Shown: positions 36,210-45,624 of the stretch, one piece after another
Layout of the letters: every line of letters starts with the position of its first letter
How positions within the stretch are numbered: position 1 is the stretch's first letter
NCBI RefSeq assembly: GCF_000374105.1
Contig: NZ_KB893650.1
Coordinates: 1,296,862-1,360,861 of the forward strand
Source of the DNA: Kangiella aquimarina DSM 16071
GTDB taxonomy: Bacteria > Pseudomonadota > Gammaproteobacteria > Enterobacterales > Kangiellaceae
Length of the DNA: 64,000 nt
Direction of reading: 5' to 3'
Program-made: the position numbers and the translations under genes
Notes under the pieces: model-generated
Database searches by the model: none
The model's input: the letters and a program-made list of their open reading frames with translations, nothing else
What the model was told of the DNA's origin: nothing

Positions 36210-36716
36210 ATGGATATAGAAATAGGACAATTATCGATAGGAGAAATCGGTTATAAAGCAGCGAATTTTGATGTCTGGAATGCTGCAATTTATCAGCAGA
36301 GTGCTGGCAATGACGCAGACTGGTCAGGTCTATATATTGCTGAAGCAGAATCAACGGCACAGGGCTACTTACCGGACTATGCAGGTCAAGATGGCAGTGG
36401 TGTTGGTTATATTCATCGTGTGTCCGTTACTAGTGACTTACCTTTGATAACCTGCCTGGATGAGTCTTTCAAGCAGGGTGATATTGATGTTCCTGCTCTT
36501 AAACAGGCGTTGCGAAATGCTGGGGTAGCGGTTGCCGATGATCAATTGTTAATCCCCAGGCTGGGGCAGCTGGGTTATTGCTTTCGTTGCTATAACAACG
36601 AGGAGGGTGATATTGAAGTCATTGTTCCAAACAGTCTGGCTCAGCATATCGCTATGAACTCCATTAAGCGCTGTACCATTCAGGCTTATATAGTACAGAA
36701 CTGTCAGGCCATTTAG
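36210..36716 (+). CDS. Unknown protein, possible ADP-ribosyltransferase-like fold
   Basis: A 168-residue cytoplasmic-type protein. The segment GLYIAEAESTAQGYLPDY (about 47-64), followed by GVGYIHRVSVTS, is spaced like the core strands of ADP-ribosyltransferase toxins (glycine-leucine-tyrosine strand, alanine-rich helix with tyrosine, then a strand). Near the C-terminus, EGDIEVIVPNSLAQHI (about 130-145) resembles the ART motif with E-V-x-x-P after the catalytic glutamate. The expected first histidine or arginine motif is not clear (GEIGYKAA is the candidate), so this is a fold hypothesis only. It lies 42 bases after the zinc-ribbon gene and 19 before the last gene, with an AAGGAG ribosome site. 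Confidence 0.55.
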   Translation: MDIEIGQLSIGEIGYKAANFDVWNAAIYQQSAGNDADWSGLYIAEAESTAQGYLPDYAGQDGSGVGYIHRVSVTSDLPLITCLDESFKQGDIDVPALKQALRNAGVAVADDQLLIPRLGQLGYCFRCYNNEEGDIEVIVPNSLAQHIAMNSIKRCTIQAYIVQNCQAI

Positions 36717-36735
36717 ATAGGTCAAGGAGATAATT

Positions 36736-37086
36736 ATGCCATGGGATCAAAACAAGTGTCAGTGGGGATATCCTCCACATTTCACCAATCAGGATGCTGC
36801 ACAAGCGGTGGCATTGGCAGATTTCAATAACTCTGTATTTGTGAATACCTCACAGGCAGGTCAAACCCGCCAGGCCTATACCTATGTAGTGATGCAGGGG
36901 TACAGAATCTGTGTCGTAGGCCATATCCATCCACAAGCTAATCAGCCGCCACTTCCGGGTAATGCATTTATTCCCGGCTGGCTGGAGTGGGCGATGCCAA
37001 CCCCTACACCCAGTGTTGCCGTGATTGAAGGTTTGCCTGATGGAGGGAACTTCCCAGGTGATAACCGATATCCTCATCCTGTATGA
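36736..37086 (+). CDS. Uncharacterised protein ending the DUF2589 operon
   Basis: A 116-residue soluble protein rich in proline, glutamine and aromatic residues (MPWDQNKCQWGYPPHFTNQD, YRICVVGHIHPQANQPP, PGWLEWAMPTPTPS). Neither signal peptide nor membrane segment is seen. Its central part, QAYTYVVMQGYRICVVGHI, looks like two adjacent beta strands. I do not recognise a family. CAAGGAG lies 8 bases before the ATG, and a terminator follows, so it is the final member of the operon. By position after the possible ART-like protein, it could be a partner or inhibitor; this is inference. Confidence 0.6.
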   Translation: MPWDQNKCQWGYPPHFTNQDAAQAVALADFNNSVFVNTSQAGQTRQAYTYVVMQGYRICVVGHIHPQANQPPLPGNAFIPGWLEWAMPTPTPSVAVIEGLPDGGNFPGDNRYPHPV

Positions 37087-37112
37087 CAAAGAGCAAACTA
37101 TCGTAGCGATAG

Positions 37113-37157
37113 GGTAGCTGTGGTTGGACTTTAATAGTCCGGCTGCAGCTATTTTTT
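37113..37157 (+). terminator. Terminator of the DUF2589 operon
   Basis: A long stem with an internal mismatch: GTAGCTG with CAGCTA outside and GGACT with AGTCC inside, loop TTAAT, followed by TTTTTT. Confidence 0.8.
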
Positions 37158-37233
37158 CACTAAGACCTGCAAATTTTTATTCGATTGCCTATAATCATGC
37201 GAGAACTCACCGTCAGGATAATAAACGTCCTTC

Positions 37234-39063
37234 ATGATCCAATACCAGATCCTTCCCATAGATCCACACGCACACCTTTTTGAAGTTACTTTAACTCTGG
37301 ATAAGGCCTCTGACCCAGAAGTCGAACTCTATCTTCCCAACTGGATTCCCGGCAGTTATATGATTCGTGATTTTGCCAAGCACATTCAGTGGATAAAGGC
37401 TGAGTCTGCAGGACAGTCCCTGCCGGTTAAAAAGCTGGACAAGGCTCGTTGGTTAGTGGAGAGCCTGGGAGGCAATGATAAGCCTATTGAGGTACGTTAT
37501 CAGGTCTATGCCTGGGATTTATCAGTGCGTGGAGCGCACCTTGATCAGACACATGGTTTCTTCAATGGCACCAGTGTCTTTCTAGCGGTGAAAGGGCAGG
37601 AAGAGGCCCAGTATAAAGTAAATATTCAGCCACCAGCTGGTGAAGCCTTCAAGAGCTGGCGCGTTGCTACTGGTTTGCAGCCTGTTGATGGTACCAAAGA
37701 GTTTGGCTTTGGTTGGTATCAGGCTCATAACTACGATGAGCTTATTGATTGTCCGGTTGAAATGTCTGACTTTAGACTCATCAGTTTTGAAGCATGTGGA
37801 GTTCCACATCATATGGCACTTACCGGACAGCACAAAGTTGATGAAGCGCGACTAAAAAATGATCTCATTAAAATCTGCGAGCATCACATACGTTTCTTTG
37901 GCGAGCCGGCACCGGTTGATCGCTATATTTTCATGACTTATGTGCTGGGCAAAGGTTTTGGTGGGCTTGAACACAGAAATTCAACCGCATTACATTGCAG
38001 TCGTGAGGATTTACCGCTACCCAGTGATGATCCGGAAAAAGTTAAAGACTCGTATCAGACATTCCTCGACCTTTGTTCGCATGAGTATTTCCACACCTGG
38101 AATGTAAAACGCATTAAGCCTGCCGAGTTTTTACCTTACGATACACAGAGTGAGTCACACACAGAGCTGTTGTGGGCTTTTGAGGGTTTTACCTCTTACT
38201 ATGATAATTTGGCCCTGGTACAGACAGGCATCATTCCCATTAAGCAATATTTATTGACCATTGCCAAGACAATAACCACTGTTCAGCGTGCTCGTGGGCG
38301 TTTAATTCAGTCAGTCACAGATTCCAGTTTTGATGCCTGGACCAAGTTCTATAAGCAGGATGAGAATGCGCCGAATGCGGTGGTTAGTTATTACAGTAAA
38401 GGTGCTCTGATAGCTCTATGTATGGATTTGCTGATCCGCAAACTGACAGATAACCAGAAGTCGCTGAGAGATGTCATGGTGCGACTGTGGCAGGAGTTTG
38501 GACAGCCTCAGGTTGGCGTGAAGAACGATTCAATCCAAATTATCACCAAAGAAGTTTGTGGCCAGCAGAATCAGAAAGAGTTAGATGACTTTTTTCAGCT
38601 AGCGCTCTATTCAACCGATGAGCTACCTTTAACTGAGTTATTGAAAACAGTTGATATGGAATTAGTGTTCCAGCCGAGAAATGATCGTAATGATAAAGGG
38701 CAGGTCAAAGATGAAATGCCGCATAATAAACCCAAACCCAGTTTAGGTATTGATTATCAGGGGGCAAACCTGGGCCTCACTGTCAAATCGGTATATTGGG
38801 ACTCAGCGGCTTGTGAAGCGGGTATCTCCGCAGGCGATCAGTTGATCAGCATGAATGATCTTAAAATTGATAATGATGAATTTGCGAAACGCCTGGCAGA
38901 ATGTGAAATCGGTGAAAAAGTGGTTATGCGTGGTTTCCGTCGAGACGAACTGATGCGATTTGAAGTAACATTGCGGGCCAGCGTAGCGGATACTGCTTAT
39001 TTGGTGTATGGCAGTGACCAAAAAGACCAGTCACCTAAACTTAAGCAATGGCTGAGCGTTTGA
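37234..39063 (+). CDS. M61 family glycyl aminopeptidase with PDZ domain
   Basis: A 609-residue zinc peptidase of family M61. An N-terminal beta domain (about 1-160, VELYLPNWIPGSYMIRDFAKH) leads to the gluzincin core with zinc motif HEYFH (H283, H287), followed by NVKRIKP and the glutamate-containing LLWAFEGFTSYYDNL. A C-terminal PDZ domain (about 500-585, LGLTVKSVYWDSAACEAGISAGDQLISMN) completes the family architecture. No signal peptide, so probably cytoplasmic. The start ATG at 37234 gives the usual N-terminus. It is monocistronic between the DUF2589 terminator and xthA. Confidence 0.93.
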   Translation: MIQYQILPIDPHAHLFEVTLTLDKASDPEVELYLPNWIPGSYMIRDFAKHIQWIKAESAGQSLPVKKLDKARWLVESLGGNDKPIEVRYQVYAWDLSVRGAHLDQTHGFFNGTSVFLAVKGQEEAQYKVNIQPPAGEAFKSWRVATGLQPVDGTKEFGFGWYQAHNYDELIDCPVEMSDFRLISFEACGVPHHMALTGQHKVDEARLKNDLIKICEHHIRFFGEPAPVDRYIFMTYVLGKGFGGLEHRNSTALHCSREDLPLPSDDPEKVKDSYQTFLDLCSHEYFHTWNVKRIKPAEFLPYDTQSESHTELLWAFEGFTSYYDNLALVQTGIIPIKQYLLTIAKTITTVQRARGRLIQSVTDSSFDAWTKFYKQDENAPNAVVSYYSKGALIALCMDLLIRKLTDNQKSLRDVMVRLWQEFGQPQVGVKNDSIQIITKEVCGQQNQKELDDFFQLALYSTDELPLTELLKTVDMELVFQPRNDRNDKGQVKDEMPHNKPKPSLGIDYQGANLGLTVKSVYWDSAACEAGISAGDQLISMNDLKIDNDEFAKRLAECEIGEKVVMRGFRRDELMRFEVTLRASVADTAYLVYGSDQKDQSPKLKQWLSV

Positions 39064-39127
39064 TTAGTTAGGCTTTTAATTAAAGAAACTTTTGAAAATT
39101 TAAATTGAATAAAGAACGGGATATTGA

Positions 39128-39943
39128 ATGAAAATAGTAACTTTTAATATTAATAGTATTCGTACACGAGCACATCAAATTGAAGCGCTGGTCGAAAAAC
39201 ATGATCCGGATATTATTTGTATTCAGGAAACCAAGGTTCATGATGATGCTTTCCCGTTTGAACTGTATGAACATCTTGGCTATCACATAGAAATTCATGG
39301 TGGTAAAGCCCACTATGGGGTAGCTACTTTCAGCAAGCAGAAGCCTTTGGCTGTTGAGAAAGGATTTCCAACCGATCCAGACGATGCGCAGCGTCGTATG
39401 ATCATTACCAGCTTTCAATATGGTAATGAGGTGATCAAGGTTCTTAATGGTTACTTCCCGCAGGGTGAAAATCGCGAACACCCGGTGAAATTTCCCTACA
39501 AACAAAAGTTTTATGCGGATTTATTAACTTATCTGCAAAATGATAAGGGTGACCATCGAACAATTGTATTGGGTGATATTAATATCTCTCCTGAAGACAT
39601 TGATATTGGCATTGGTGAACCGAATCGAAAACGTTGGTTGCGTGATGGTAAATGCAGTTTCTTACCAGAAGAACGCGAGTGGCTACAAAAGATATTGGCT
39701 ACGGGGTTGCATGATACCTACAGAACCATTAACCCTGATGTTGATGACAAGTTCAGCTGGTTTGATTACCGTAGCCGTGGCTTTGAGCGAGATCCGAAGC
39801 GTGGCCTTCGAATAGATTCAGTGTTCGCTTGTGACTGGTTAAACGATAGAGCCGTTGCATCGGATATTGATTATGAAATCCGCTCCATGGAACGACCATC
39901 TGACCATGCACCTGTGTGGACAGAGTTTGACTTAAATCGTTAG
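39128..39943 (+). CDS. xthA: Exodeoxyribonuclease III
   Basis: AP endonuclease and 3'-to-5' exonuclease of base excision repair, magnesium-dependent. The 271 residues align by eye along the whole length with E. coli XthA: MKIVTFNINSIRTRAHQIEA, the metal-binding IQETKVHDD, NGYFPQGE, the catalytic GDINISPEDIDIGIG, CSFLPEEREW, FSWFDYRS and the terminal SDHAPVW. All key catalytic residues are visible. It is transcribed alone, after a short AT-rich leader. Confidence 0.97.
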   Translation: MKIVTFNINSIRTRAHQIEALVEKHDPDIICIQETKVHDDAFPFELYEHLGYHIEIHGGKAHYGVATFSKQKPLAVEKGFPTDPDDAQRRMIITSFQYGNEVIKVLNGYFPQGENREHPVKFPYKQKFYADLLTYLQNDKGDHRTIVLGDINISPEDIDIGIGEPNRKRWLRDGKCSFLPEEREWLQKILATGLHDTYRTINPDVDDKFSWFDYRSRGFERDPKRGLRIDSVFACDWLNDRAVASDIDYEIRSMERPSDHAPVWTEFDLNR

Positions 39944-39990
39944 TAGCTGTTTTAATTTAAACATTAACTTTTAATCGAAACAGGAAGCTT

Positions 39991-42900
39991 ATGACCAAGT
40001 TATGGAAGTGGGGTAAGAGATTACTCTGGGTTCTGGCAGGATTGATTATTCTGCTGGTGATTTCTGTTTCGATTCTCGTCTACCTCATTAATTCAGAAGC
40101 TTTCTTAGAAAAGCAGATCGAAGAGCAGCTGGGCATGAGCTCTCAGGTTGGAGAGCTCGATGTTTCGCTATTCTCCGGAACTGTCAGTATTGCTAGAACT
40201 CGAATCGGTCCGCAAGATAATCCTGCAGTAACATTTGAACAGTTAACAGCGGAGCTTTCCTACAGCGGACTGTTCAGCAGTTTGTTAATTGATAGTGTGG
40301 AATTGGATAAAGCAACGATACGATATCCATTTGATTATCAGTTGGCCCAAACTAATGGTGAGAGTACTACTGGTGAGAGTTCAAATGAAGAAGAGCCATT
40401 CTTTTTTGAAAATCTAAATGTTTCTGAAATTCGAATTAATGATTCTAGCTTTATTTTTGACGACGAGGTTTATCTCGAAGCCAATGGAATCAATCTGGTT
40501 GTTTCTGACTTGCCTATTGCTCAAAGTAGCACTTTTCTTTTTGCCAAGCTCAATGACTTTTTTAATCAAAGTAATACGACCATTGTTGCAGATATAAAGC
40601 AGTTGAAGACCGACAAAAGTAGCTTGAATGGGGTGAATTTAAAAGCCAGCGTTCAGGATAGTAGCGTTATGATTGAAGAGCTGTCTTCACAATCTGCTGA
40701 TATCAATATTCAGCTTGCTAGTAACCAACAAGTCTCAACCAGGGTACCTGAGCAGCAAATAGAACTGGAAAACTTGCCTTTTGAAGACCTGTTTGTCGAA
40801 ACAGTTAAGCTAGGTAATACCAATATTAATATTGAGGGGAGTTATCAACTTGCAGTTAAAGATTTTGCTGCTACGTTTAGTGAACTAATCCTGGTTAAAA
40901 GTAAGCGACCTTTATGGAATGATTGGGAAGCTTTTTATGCTGAACAAAACAGCCAATACGCACTATCATCTCAATCATTGAGTTCGGATAACCTCAGTTA
41001 TGACCATCTTGAGCTCGAAGGTGATTTGTCTAGTAGTACCTTTGATGTTAAGAAGCTACTACTTGAAAAACCCTACGTCAATTATTCATCGTTACCTCAA
41101 GACAGCAATCCACAGGATGAATCTGAGCCGGCATCAGTTGCAGCCGCTGAAGCTGAACAGCTAGACATTCGATTCCCTTTTGCGGGTGTGCAGATAAGTC
41201 AACTGACAATAACTGAGGGAAAACTTAATCTTGAGCTTGGTGACCCTTATCAGGCACAGTCCATTAACGCCACTGTAAAGCAACTACCGGTCATTCTAGA
41301 GCATAAACTTGTTATTGCTGAACCAGGAAGCTGGCCCTCAAAAGCGTCTGCCAATATTGAAGCTTCTGATATAAAGATGCCATCAGGTACTGTGGCTACT
41401 TTTGCCACTGAGATAATCAGTGATACAGGTAATTTGACTGCCGCAACATTTCAATTAAGTGGTGTCAATCTAGACCTTGATTTAAGCGGTACCAATAAAC
41501 CTGATAAAAGTGCGAAGAATTCAGCAGAAGCGGTAGCGTTACCTTTTCAGTCGATACTCTTAGCCGATATCAACATTGATCAACTTTCCATGTTGGCAAC
41601 CTTAACCGATGATGAAATCAAGGTGGTTAATGCCCGTTTTGAAATTGATGAGCTGCCATTGGTGCTTGAGCAAGCACTATTTACTTTAAATGACGTTAGT
41701 AATCTGGATACTAGTTTCAAGCTTGATGCGGAGAGTTTGCAGTCTAAACAAGTCTCCATTCAAAAACTCTCAACCAGCGGCACAATCAGTGAAAGTCGGT
41801 TAGTATTAGAGCGTCTTACTAACCAGTCGGGTAAGCTTTCATTGGATTTTACGAAGCAGTCAGATGAGCAGGTTGATATTTCATCGGATAATAGTGAGTC
41901 AAAATTACCTTTAGAATCGGTATTGGTTAACAATCTTAATATCCGAAATTTTAATGGTGATATTTTACGTTTGGTCGAGAGGCTTGATGTTGATGGTAAT
42001 GCTGTTACCAGCAAGGAGTCACTGGTGGTAACAGATGTTGATTTGACCGCCACTAATTTATCACTGGTTAAAAATGGACAATTGATCAGCCGGTGGTACG
42101 ACTCGCAGCTTCAAAATGCTTTCACCAATATCGAATTGAAAATTGCCAAAGCTCAGCAGGACGAAGATGTCTTCTCTGACATTGATATAAAAGCCACCCA
42201 AAGAAATCAAAAAATAACCGTCAGTCCTCTCAAGATTAGGGTTAATGATACTGACCTTGACGCTGACTGGGTGATTGATTTATCACAACCAGGTTATTTA
42301 TCTAAGTTTAATTTTAACTTTGAGAATTTAGAGTTAAGTCAGCTTGTTAGACCTGATAACGAGGAGTCTGTTGCTCTGCGCGGTAAGCTTAATGGTCTTG
42401 CTGATCTGAGTTTTACCGGTTTGGCTCCGGAGTCGATATTCGATAGTTTGAATGGCCAGATTCAGGTTGCTAATACTGAGCCTGTTCAGTTAATTAATTT
42501 GAACGTGAATAAAGTATTAGAACGTTTTCTGGAGAGCCAAGAGTTTGGCTTACTTGATATTGGTGGCTTCGTTCTAGCTGGTCCAGCGGGTTTATTGTTA
42601 TCGCAAGGTGTCAGTATGCAAGGTGTCTTGAGTAACCTTGGTGCCAACAAAGGTAATACCATGTTTGGTCAGATCAATATCGATATGGTGGTCGAGAATG
42701 GTGTACTAAAAACTCGAGATGTGGCTGCATCAACCCAATATTATCGTTTTGCCTTTGATGGCAATATTGATCTTTCCATTATGGCCTTTAATGATTTTGA
42801 ATTTATGATTCTCAATGATGAAGGTTGCAAGGAATATAGCCAGACTTTAAATGGCAGTCTTAGCTCACCTGAAATCGAAACCTTCCGTACCGCTTTTGAT

Positions 42901-43155
42901 GCTGTGACCGGTTCAGTTGTTGGCTTACTCAAATCTGGTGTGGGTTTGTTAACAGGTGGTTATTGTGAAAGTGTTTATGATGGCAAGGTCACTCACCCTG
43001 AGGAAGGCGTGGAGATACCGCATCCAGAGTTAAAACCAGAAGAGCCTGAAATCGAAGGTGACTCTAGTAAGGGTGTAGGAGAAAGGGAAACAGGCGAGGG
43101 TACGGATAGCACTGAAAGTAATGAGGAACCCGAGTCGGAAGAACCGACTCAGTAG
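39991..43155 (+). CDS. AsmA-like family protein
   Basis: A 1054-residue protein anchored by one N-terminal TM helix (about 10-33, LLWVLAGLIILLVISVSILVYL) with a large periplasmic part. After the helix, SEAFLEKQIEEQLGMSSQVGELDVSLFSGTVSIARTRIG is the typical AsmA/DUF748 opening, and the C-terminal part (about 770-930, LSQLVRPDNEESVALRGKLNGLADLSFTG) resembles the AsmA repeat region with the family's G-x-G-D-L-like strand pattern. AsmA-like proteins bridge inner and outer membranes and affect phospholipid transport. The last 55 residues are an acidic, proline- and glutamate-rich tail (EEPESEEPTQ). Preceded by a weak GGAAGC. Confidence 0.8.
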   Translation: MTKLWKWGKRLLWVLAGLIILLVISVSILVYLINSEAFLEKQIEEQLGMSSQVGELDVSLFSGTVSIARTRIGPQDNPAVTFEQLTAELSYSGLFSSLLIDSVELDKATIRYPFDYQLAQTNGESTTGESSNEEEPFFFENLNVSEIRINDSSFIFDDEVYLEANGINLVVSDLPIAQSSTFLFAKLNDFFNQSNTTIVADIKQLKTDKSSLNGVNLKASVQDSSVMIEELSSQSADINIQLASNQQVSTRVPEQQIELENLPFEDLFVETVKLGNTNINIEGSYQLAVKDFAATFSELILVKSKRPLWNDWEAFYAEQNSQYALSSQSLSSDNLSYDHLELEGDLSSSTFDVKKLLLEKPYVNYSSLPQDSNPQDESEPASVAAAEAEQLDIRFPFAGVQISQLTITEGKLNLELGDPYQAQSINATVKQLPVILEHKLVIAEPGSWPSKASANIEASDIKMPSGTVATFATEIISDTGNLTAATFQLSGVNLDLDLSGTNKPDKSAKNSAEAVALPFQSILLADINIDQLSMLATLTDDEIKVVNARFEIDELPLVLEQALFTLNDVSNLDTSFKLDAESLQSKQVSIQKLSTSGTISESRLVLERLTNQSGKLSLDFTKQSDEQVDISSDNSESKLPLESVLVNNLNIRNFNGDILRLVERLDVDGNAVTSKESLVVTDVDLTATNLSLVKNGQLISRWYDSQLQNAFTNIELKIAKAQQDEDVFSDIDIKATQRNQKITVSPLKIRVNDTDLDADWVIDLSQPGYLSKFNFNFENLELSQLVRPDNEESVALRGKLNGLADLSFTGLAPESIFDSLNGQIQVANTEPVQLINLNVNKVLERFLESQEFGLLDIGGFVLAGPAGLLLSQGVSMQGVLSNLGANKGNTMFGQINIDMVVENGVLKTRDVAASTQYYRFAFDGNIDLSIMAFNDFEFMILNDEGCKEYSQTLNGSLSSPEIETFRTAFDAVTGSVVGLLKSGVGLLTGGYCESVYDGKVTHPEEGVEIPHPELKPEEPEIEGDSSKGVGERETGEGTDSTESNEEPESEEPTQ

Positions 43156-43172
43156 TCCATTGGTATTAAACC

Positions 43173-44024
43173 TTAACTAAATGCTATAGCGCCTTTGTTA
43201 ACGCCTTCGAAGGCTCTAACTTCAATCTCGGATTTTGGGTGTGCTTCCTTAAGTTGATCGGCGATGTGTTGTGCGATCAGTTCAACGGTAGAGTCCTGTT
43301 CCATAATATGGCAACGTTCAGCAGGAATGACCAAAGAAAACTCGCCTTGTTCGCTTCGGTAGGCAAATTCAAAGTATTGAATGCCGTCATCTTCAAAGTC
43401 TTTGTGCAAATCTTCAGCTGTACCGATATAAATATCGCGCCATAAGTCACACCAATAGGCTTCGAGGTCTTTGTTTCTTTGCCCATTTTCAAAGATATGG
43501 ATCTGCGAGCGGTGTCCATGCGCAATACGCTGGCAATCCCCCAGATGCTTTTTCAAGCCGTGGGCATAATGATAATAATCACCAGATATTTGCTCGGTGC
43601 GAAGATTCAGGAAAATCTTCTTCACGTTCTCCGGTACTACCTTAGAGCAGGCATCTTGCAACAGCGGAAGCGCGCTCTCACGAGTAATGCTTTCTGCTTT
43701 TATCAGTGCTACAGCCTGAGCAGGGGACTGATGTTGATAAAAGCGCCCCTGTTTATCGCGCATTTCGAGTGTCAGTTTGTCACCGTCTTGCGTAATAGAC
43801 ATCTCTGAGTATTGACTGGGCACTGCGAATTTATGGTCAAGCGTGGCATCTATGGCTTGTTTTATTCGCTTTTTGACATCCCCAAAGTCAAAAACCATAC
43901 CCTGATCATCAAGCTCGCCCTCAAGCACCAGATCAACTATCCAGCTTTCACCGACAATCCCTCTGACTGGGTCAAAGAAAGCGAAATCAATAACGGTAAG
44001 CTGGTCAACAAATAATGCAGGCAT
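43173..44024 (-). CDS. Tandem 6-pyruvoyltetrahydropterin-synthase-fold protein (QueD-like)
   Basis: A 283-residue protein with two PTPS/QueD-type halves. The N-half has LVLEGELDDQGMVFDFGDVKK and LDHKF, which are canonical, but where the zinc histidines HGH are expected it reads GES, and no catalytic cysteine is seen. The C-half has YHYAHGLKKHLGDCQRIAHGHR with cysteine and HGH, then PAERCHIMEQDSTVELIAQHI and the glutamate in VRAFEGVNKGAI. So one zinc site appears intact and one lost, as in a pseudo-dimer fusion. Canonical QueD (about 120 residues) makes 6-carboxytetrahydropterin for queuosine. It is divergent from the PfkB kinase. Substrate uncertain. Confidence 0.75.
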   Translation of the reverse strand: MPALFVDQLTVIDFAFFDPVRGIVGESWIVDLVLEGELDDQGMVFDFGDVKKRIKQAIDATLDHKFAVPSQYSEMSITQDGDKLTLEMRDKQGRFYQHQSPAQAVALIKAESITRESALPLLQDACSKVVPENVKKIFLNLRTEQISGDYYHYAHGLKKHLGDCQRIAHGHRSQIHIFENGQRNKDLEAYWCDLWRDIYIGTAEDLHKDFEDDGIQYFEFAYRSEQGEFSLVIPAERCHIMEQDSTVELIAQHIADQLKEAHPKSEIEVRAFEGVNKGAIAFS

Positions 44025-44117
44025 AATGATTGGTTCTTAATAAGGCATTCAATAATGTGTTGAATTATAGCATAATCCCTGCATCGCAAAATTAACTTTT
44101 ATAAGCATTAGTATTTT

Positions 44118-45125
44118 ATGAAGCAATATGATTTATATGCCCTGGGCAATGCGCTGGTTGATATTGAAATAGAAGTCAATGAGCAGGAACTTGAGCGTCT
44201 TGGAGTCGAAAAAGGTGTTATGACCCTGGTCGATGAAGAGCGCCATGATTATCTGTTAAGTCACCTACACGGCAATATTCACCAACGTGCATCCGGTGGC
44301 TCTGCTGCCAATAGCGTGATTGCTCTGGCACAATTAGGCGGTAAGGCATTTCACTCATGCAAGGTAGGGCGAGATGAGGCTGGTGTGTTTTATGCTTCGG
44401 ATCTGAACTCAGCAGGGGTCGACAATGGATTACATCAGCTGGAAGACAATCACGGCACAACCGGTAAGTGTCTGGTAATGGTAACTCCTGATGCTGATAG
44501 AACTATGAATACTTTCCTCGGTATCAGCAGCGAGCTTAAAGAGCAGGACATTCACTTTGATGCGCTTGCAGACAGCCAATATCTGTATCTCGAAGGTTAT
44601 CTGGTTAGTTCACCAGAAGCACATTTAGCCGCTATAAGTGCTAAAAAACATGCACAGGCTAATGGCGTAAAAGTTGCCACCACTTTATCTGATCCCAATA
44701 TGGTGCGCTTCTTTAAACCTCAAATTGAGCAGCTGCTTGAAGGTGGCGTTGATCTGTTGTTCTGTAATGATGATGAAGCGCTCGAGTTTACCGAGCAATC
44801 TGATATTCACCTGGCTATGGATGTTTTGAAGCAATCCGCTAAGCAGGTTGCTATTACTCTTGGTAAAAAAGGCGCTATCTTCTTTGATGGTGATAAATTG
44901 CATACTATCGAGGCTCATCCGGTTAAAGCTGTAGATACCAATGGCGCTGGCGATATGTTTGCCGGTGCATTTCTCTATGGTTTAACTCAGGGATACTCAT
45001 TTGCCGATTGTGGCAAACTTGCCAGCTTTGCCGCGGGACATCTGGTCACACAGTTCGGTCCTCGTCTTTACGGAAAAGCGATTGATGAGTTAAGAGCCTT
45101 TAATCAGCAGAATTTTACAAAATAG
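44118..45125 (+). CDS. PfkB-family sugar/nucleoside kinase (adenosine kinase-like)
   Basis: A 335-residue ribokinase-fold kinase. The N-terminal YALGNALVDIEIEV, the first PfkB signature region SGGSAANSVIALAQLGGKA (about 58-77) and the second signature DTNGAGDMFAGAFLYGLTQG (catalytic D in NGAGD, about 272-291) are clear. The substrate lid and the phrase LVDEERHDYLL resemble bacterial adenosine-kinase-like members, so adenosine or a related nucleoside is likely. It follows the PTPS-like gene divergently and is 37 bases before sixA. Confidence 0.9.
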   Translation: MKQYDLYALGNALVDIEIEVNEQELERLGVEKGVMTLVDEERHDYLLSHLHGNIHQRASGGSAANSVIALAQLGGKAFHSCKVGRDEAGVFYASDLNSAGVDNGLHQLEDNHGTTGKCLVMVTPDADRTMNTFLGISSELKEQDIHFDALADSQYLYLEGYLVSSPEAHLAAISAKKHAQANGVKVATTLSDPNMVRFFKPQIEQLLEGGVDLLFCNDDEALEFTEQSDIHLAMDVLKQSAKQVAITLGKKGAIFFDGDKLHTIEAHPVKAVDTNGAGDMFAGAFLYGLTQGYSFADCGKLASFAAGHLVTQFGPRLYGKAIDELRAFNQQNFTK

Positions 45126-45162
45126 TTATTTGGACTCCAGATAAGGACTGTTTCTATAGATT

Positions 45163-45624
45163 ATGAAAGTATGGATTATGCGCCATGGTGATGCTCCCTA
45201 TATTGATGGGGAGCGTCAGCTGTCTGAATCGGGCAAGCAGGATGTGGCACAAATGTCACAGCGGCTCGCGGAAATATTAAAGCTACAGGAGTTGGAACTT
45301 GAGCTGATGCTGGCCAGCCCTTATTTAAGAGCCCAGCAAACCGCTGATATTGTTGAGCAGGAGCTTATGAATGCCAAAGTTCGTCCTTTCTTAAGAGAGC
45401 AGGAACCGTTATTACGTTCTGAATCAGATCCGGCAATGACAGCATCCTATGTTGAAGCATTACCTCAGTCCACCATCCTGTTGGTCAGCCATATGCCGTT
45501 AGTTGCCAACCTGTTGGCCAGTTGGCTGCCGCACCAGGGACGATATTTCCCAACTTCCGCCATAGCAGAATTGGATTTTGCAGACGGTAAACCAAATCTA
45601 AGCAGTTTCTATGAGCCACAGTAG
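45163..45624 (+). CDS. sixA: Phosphohistidine phosphatase SixA
   Basis: Histidine phosphatase of 153 residues that removes phosphate from phosphohistidine on phosphotransfer proteins (ArcB HPt, NPr). The N-terminal MKVWIMRHGDAPYIDGERQLSESG carries the nucleophile histidine of RHG; a second histidine is in LLVSHMPLV. Length is close to E. coli SixA (161). A perfect 11-bp hairpin overlaps the stop codon. A plsC-prmB-epmC string follows on the same strand. Confidence 0.92.
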   Translation: MKVWIMRHGDAPYIDGERQLSESGKQDVAQMSQRLAEILKLQELELELMLASPYLRAQQTADIVEQELMNAKVRPFLREQEPLLRSESDPAMTASYVEALPQSTILLVSHMPLVANLLASWLPHQGRYFPTSAIAELDFADGKPNLSSFYEPQ

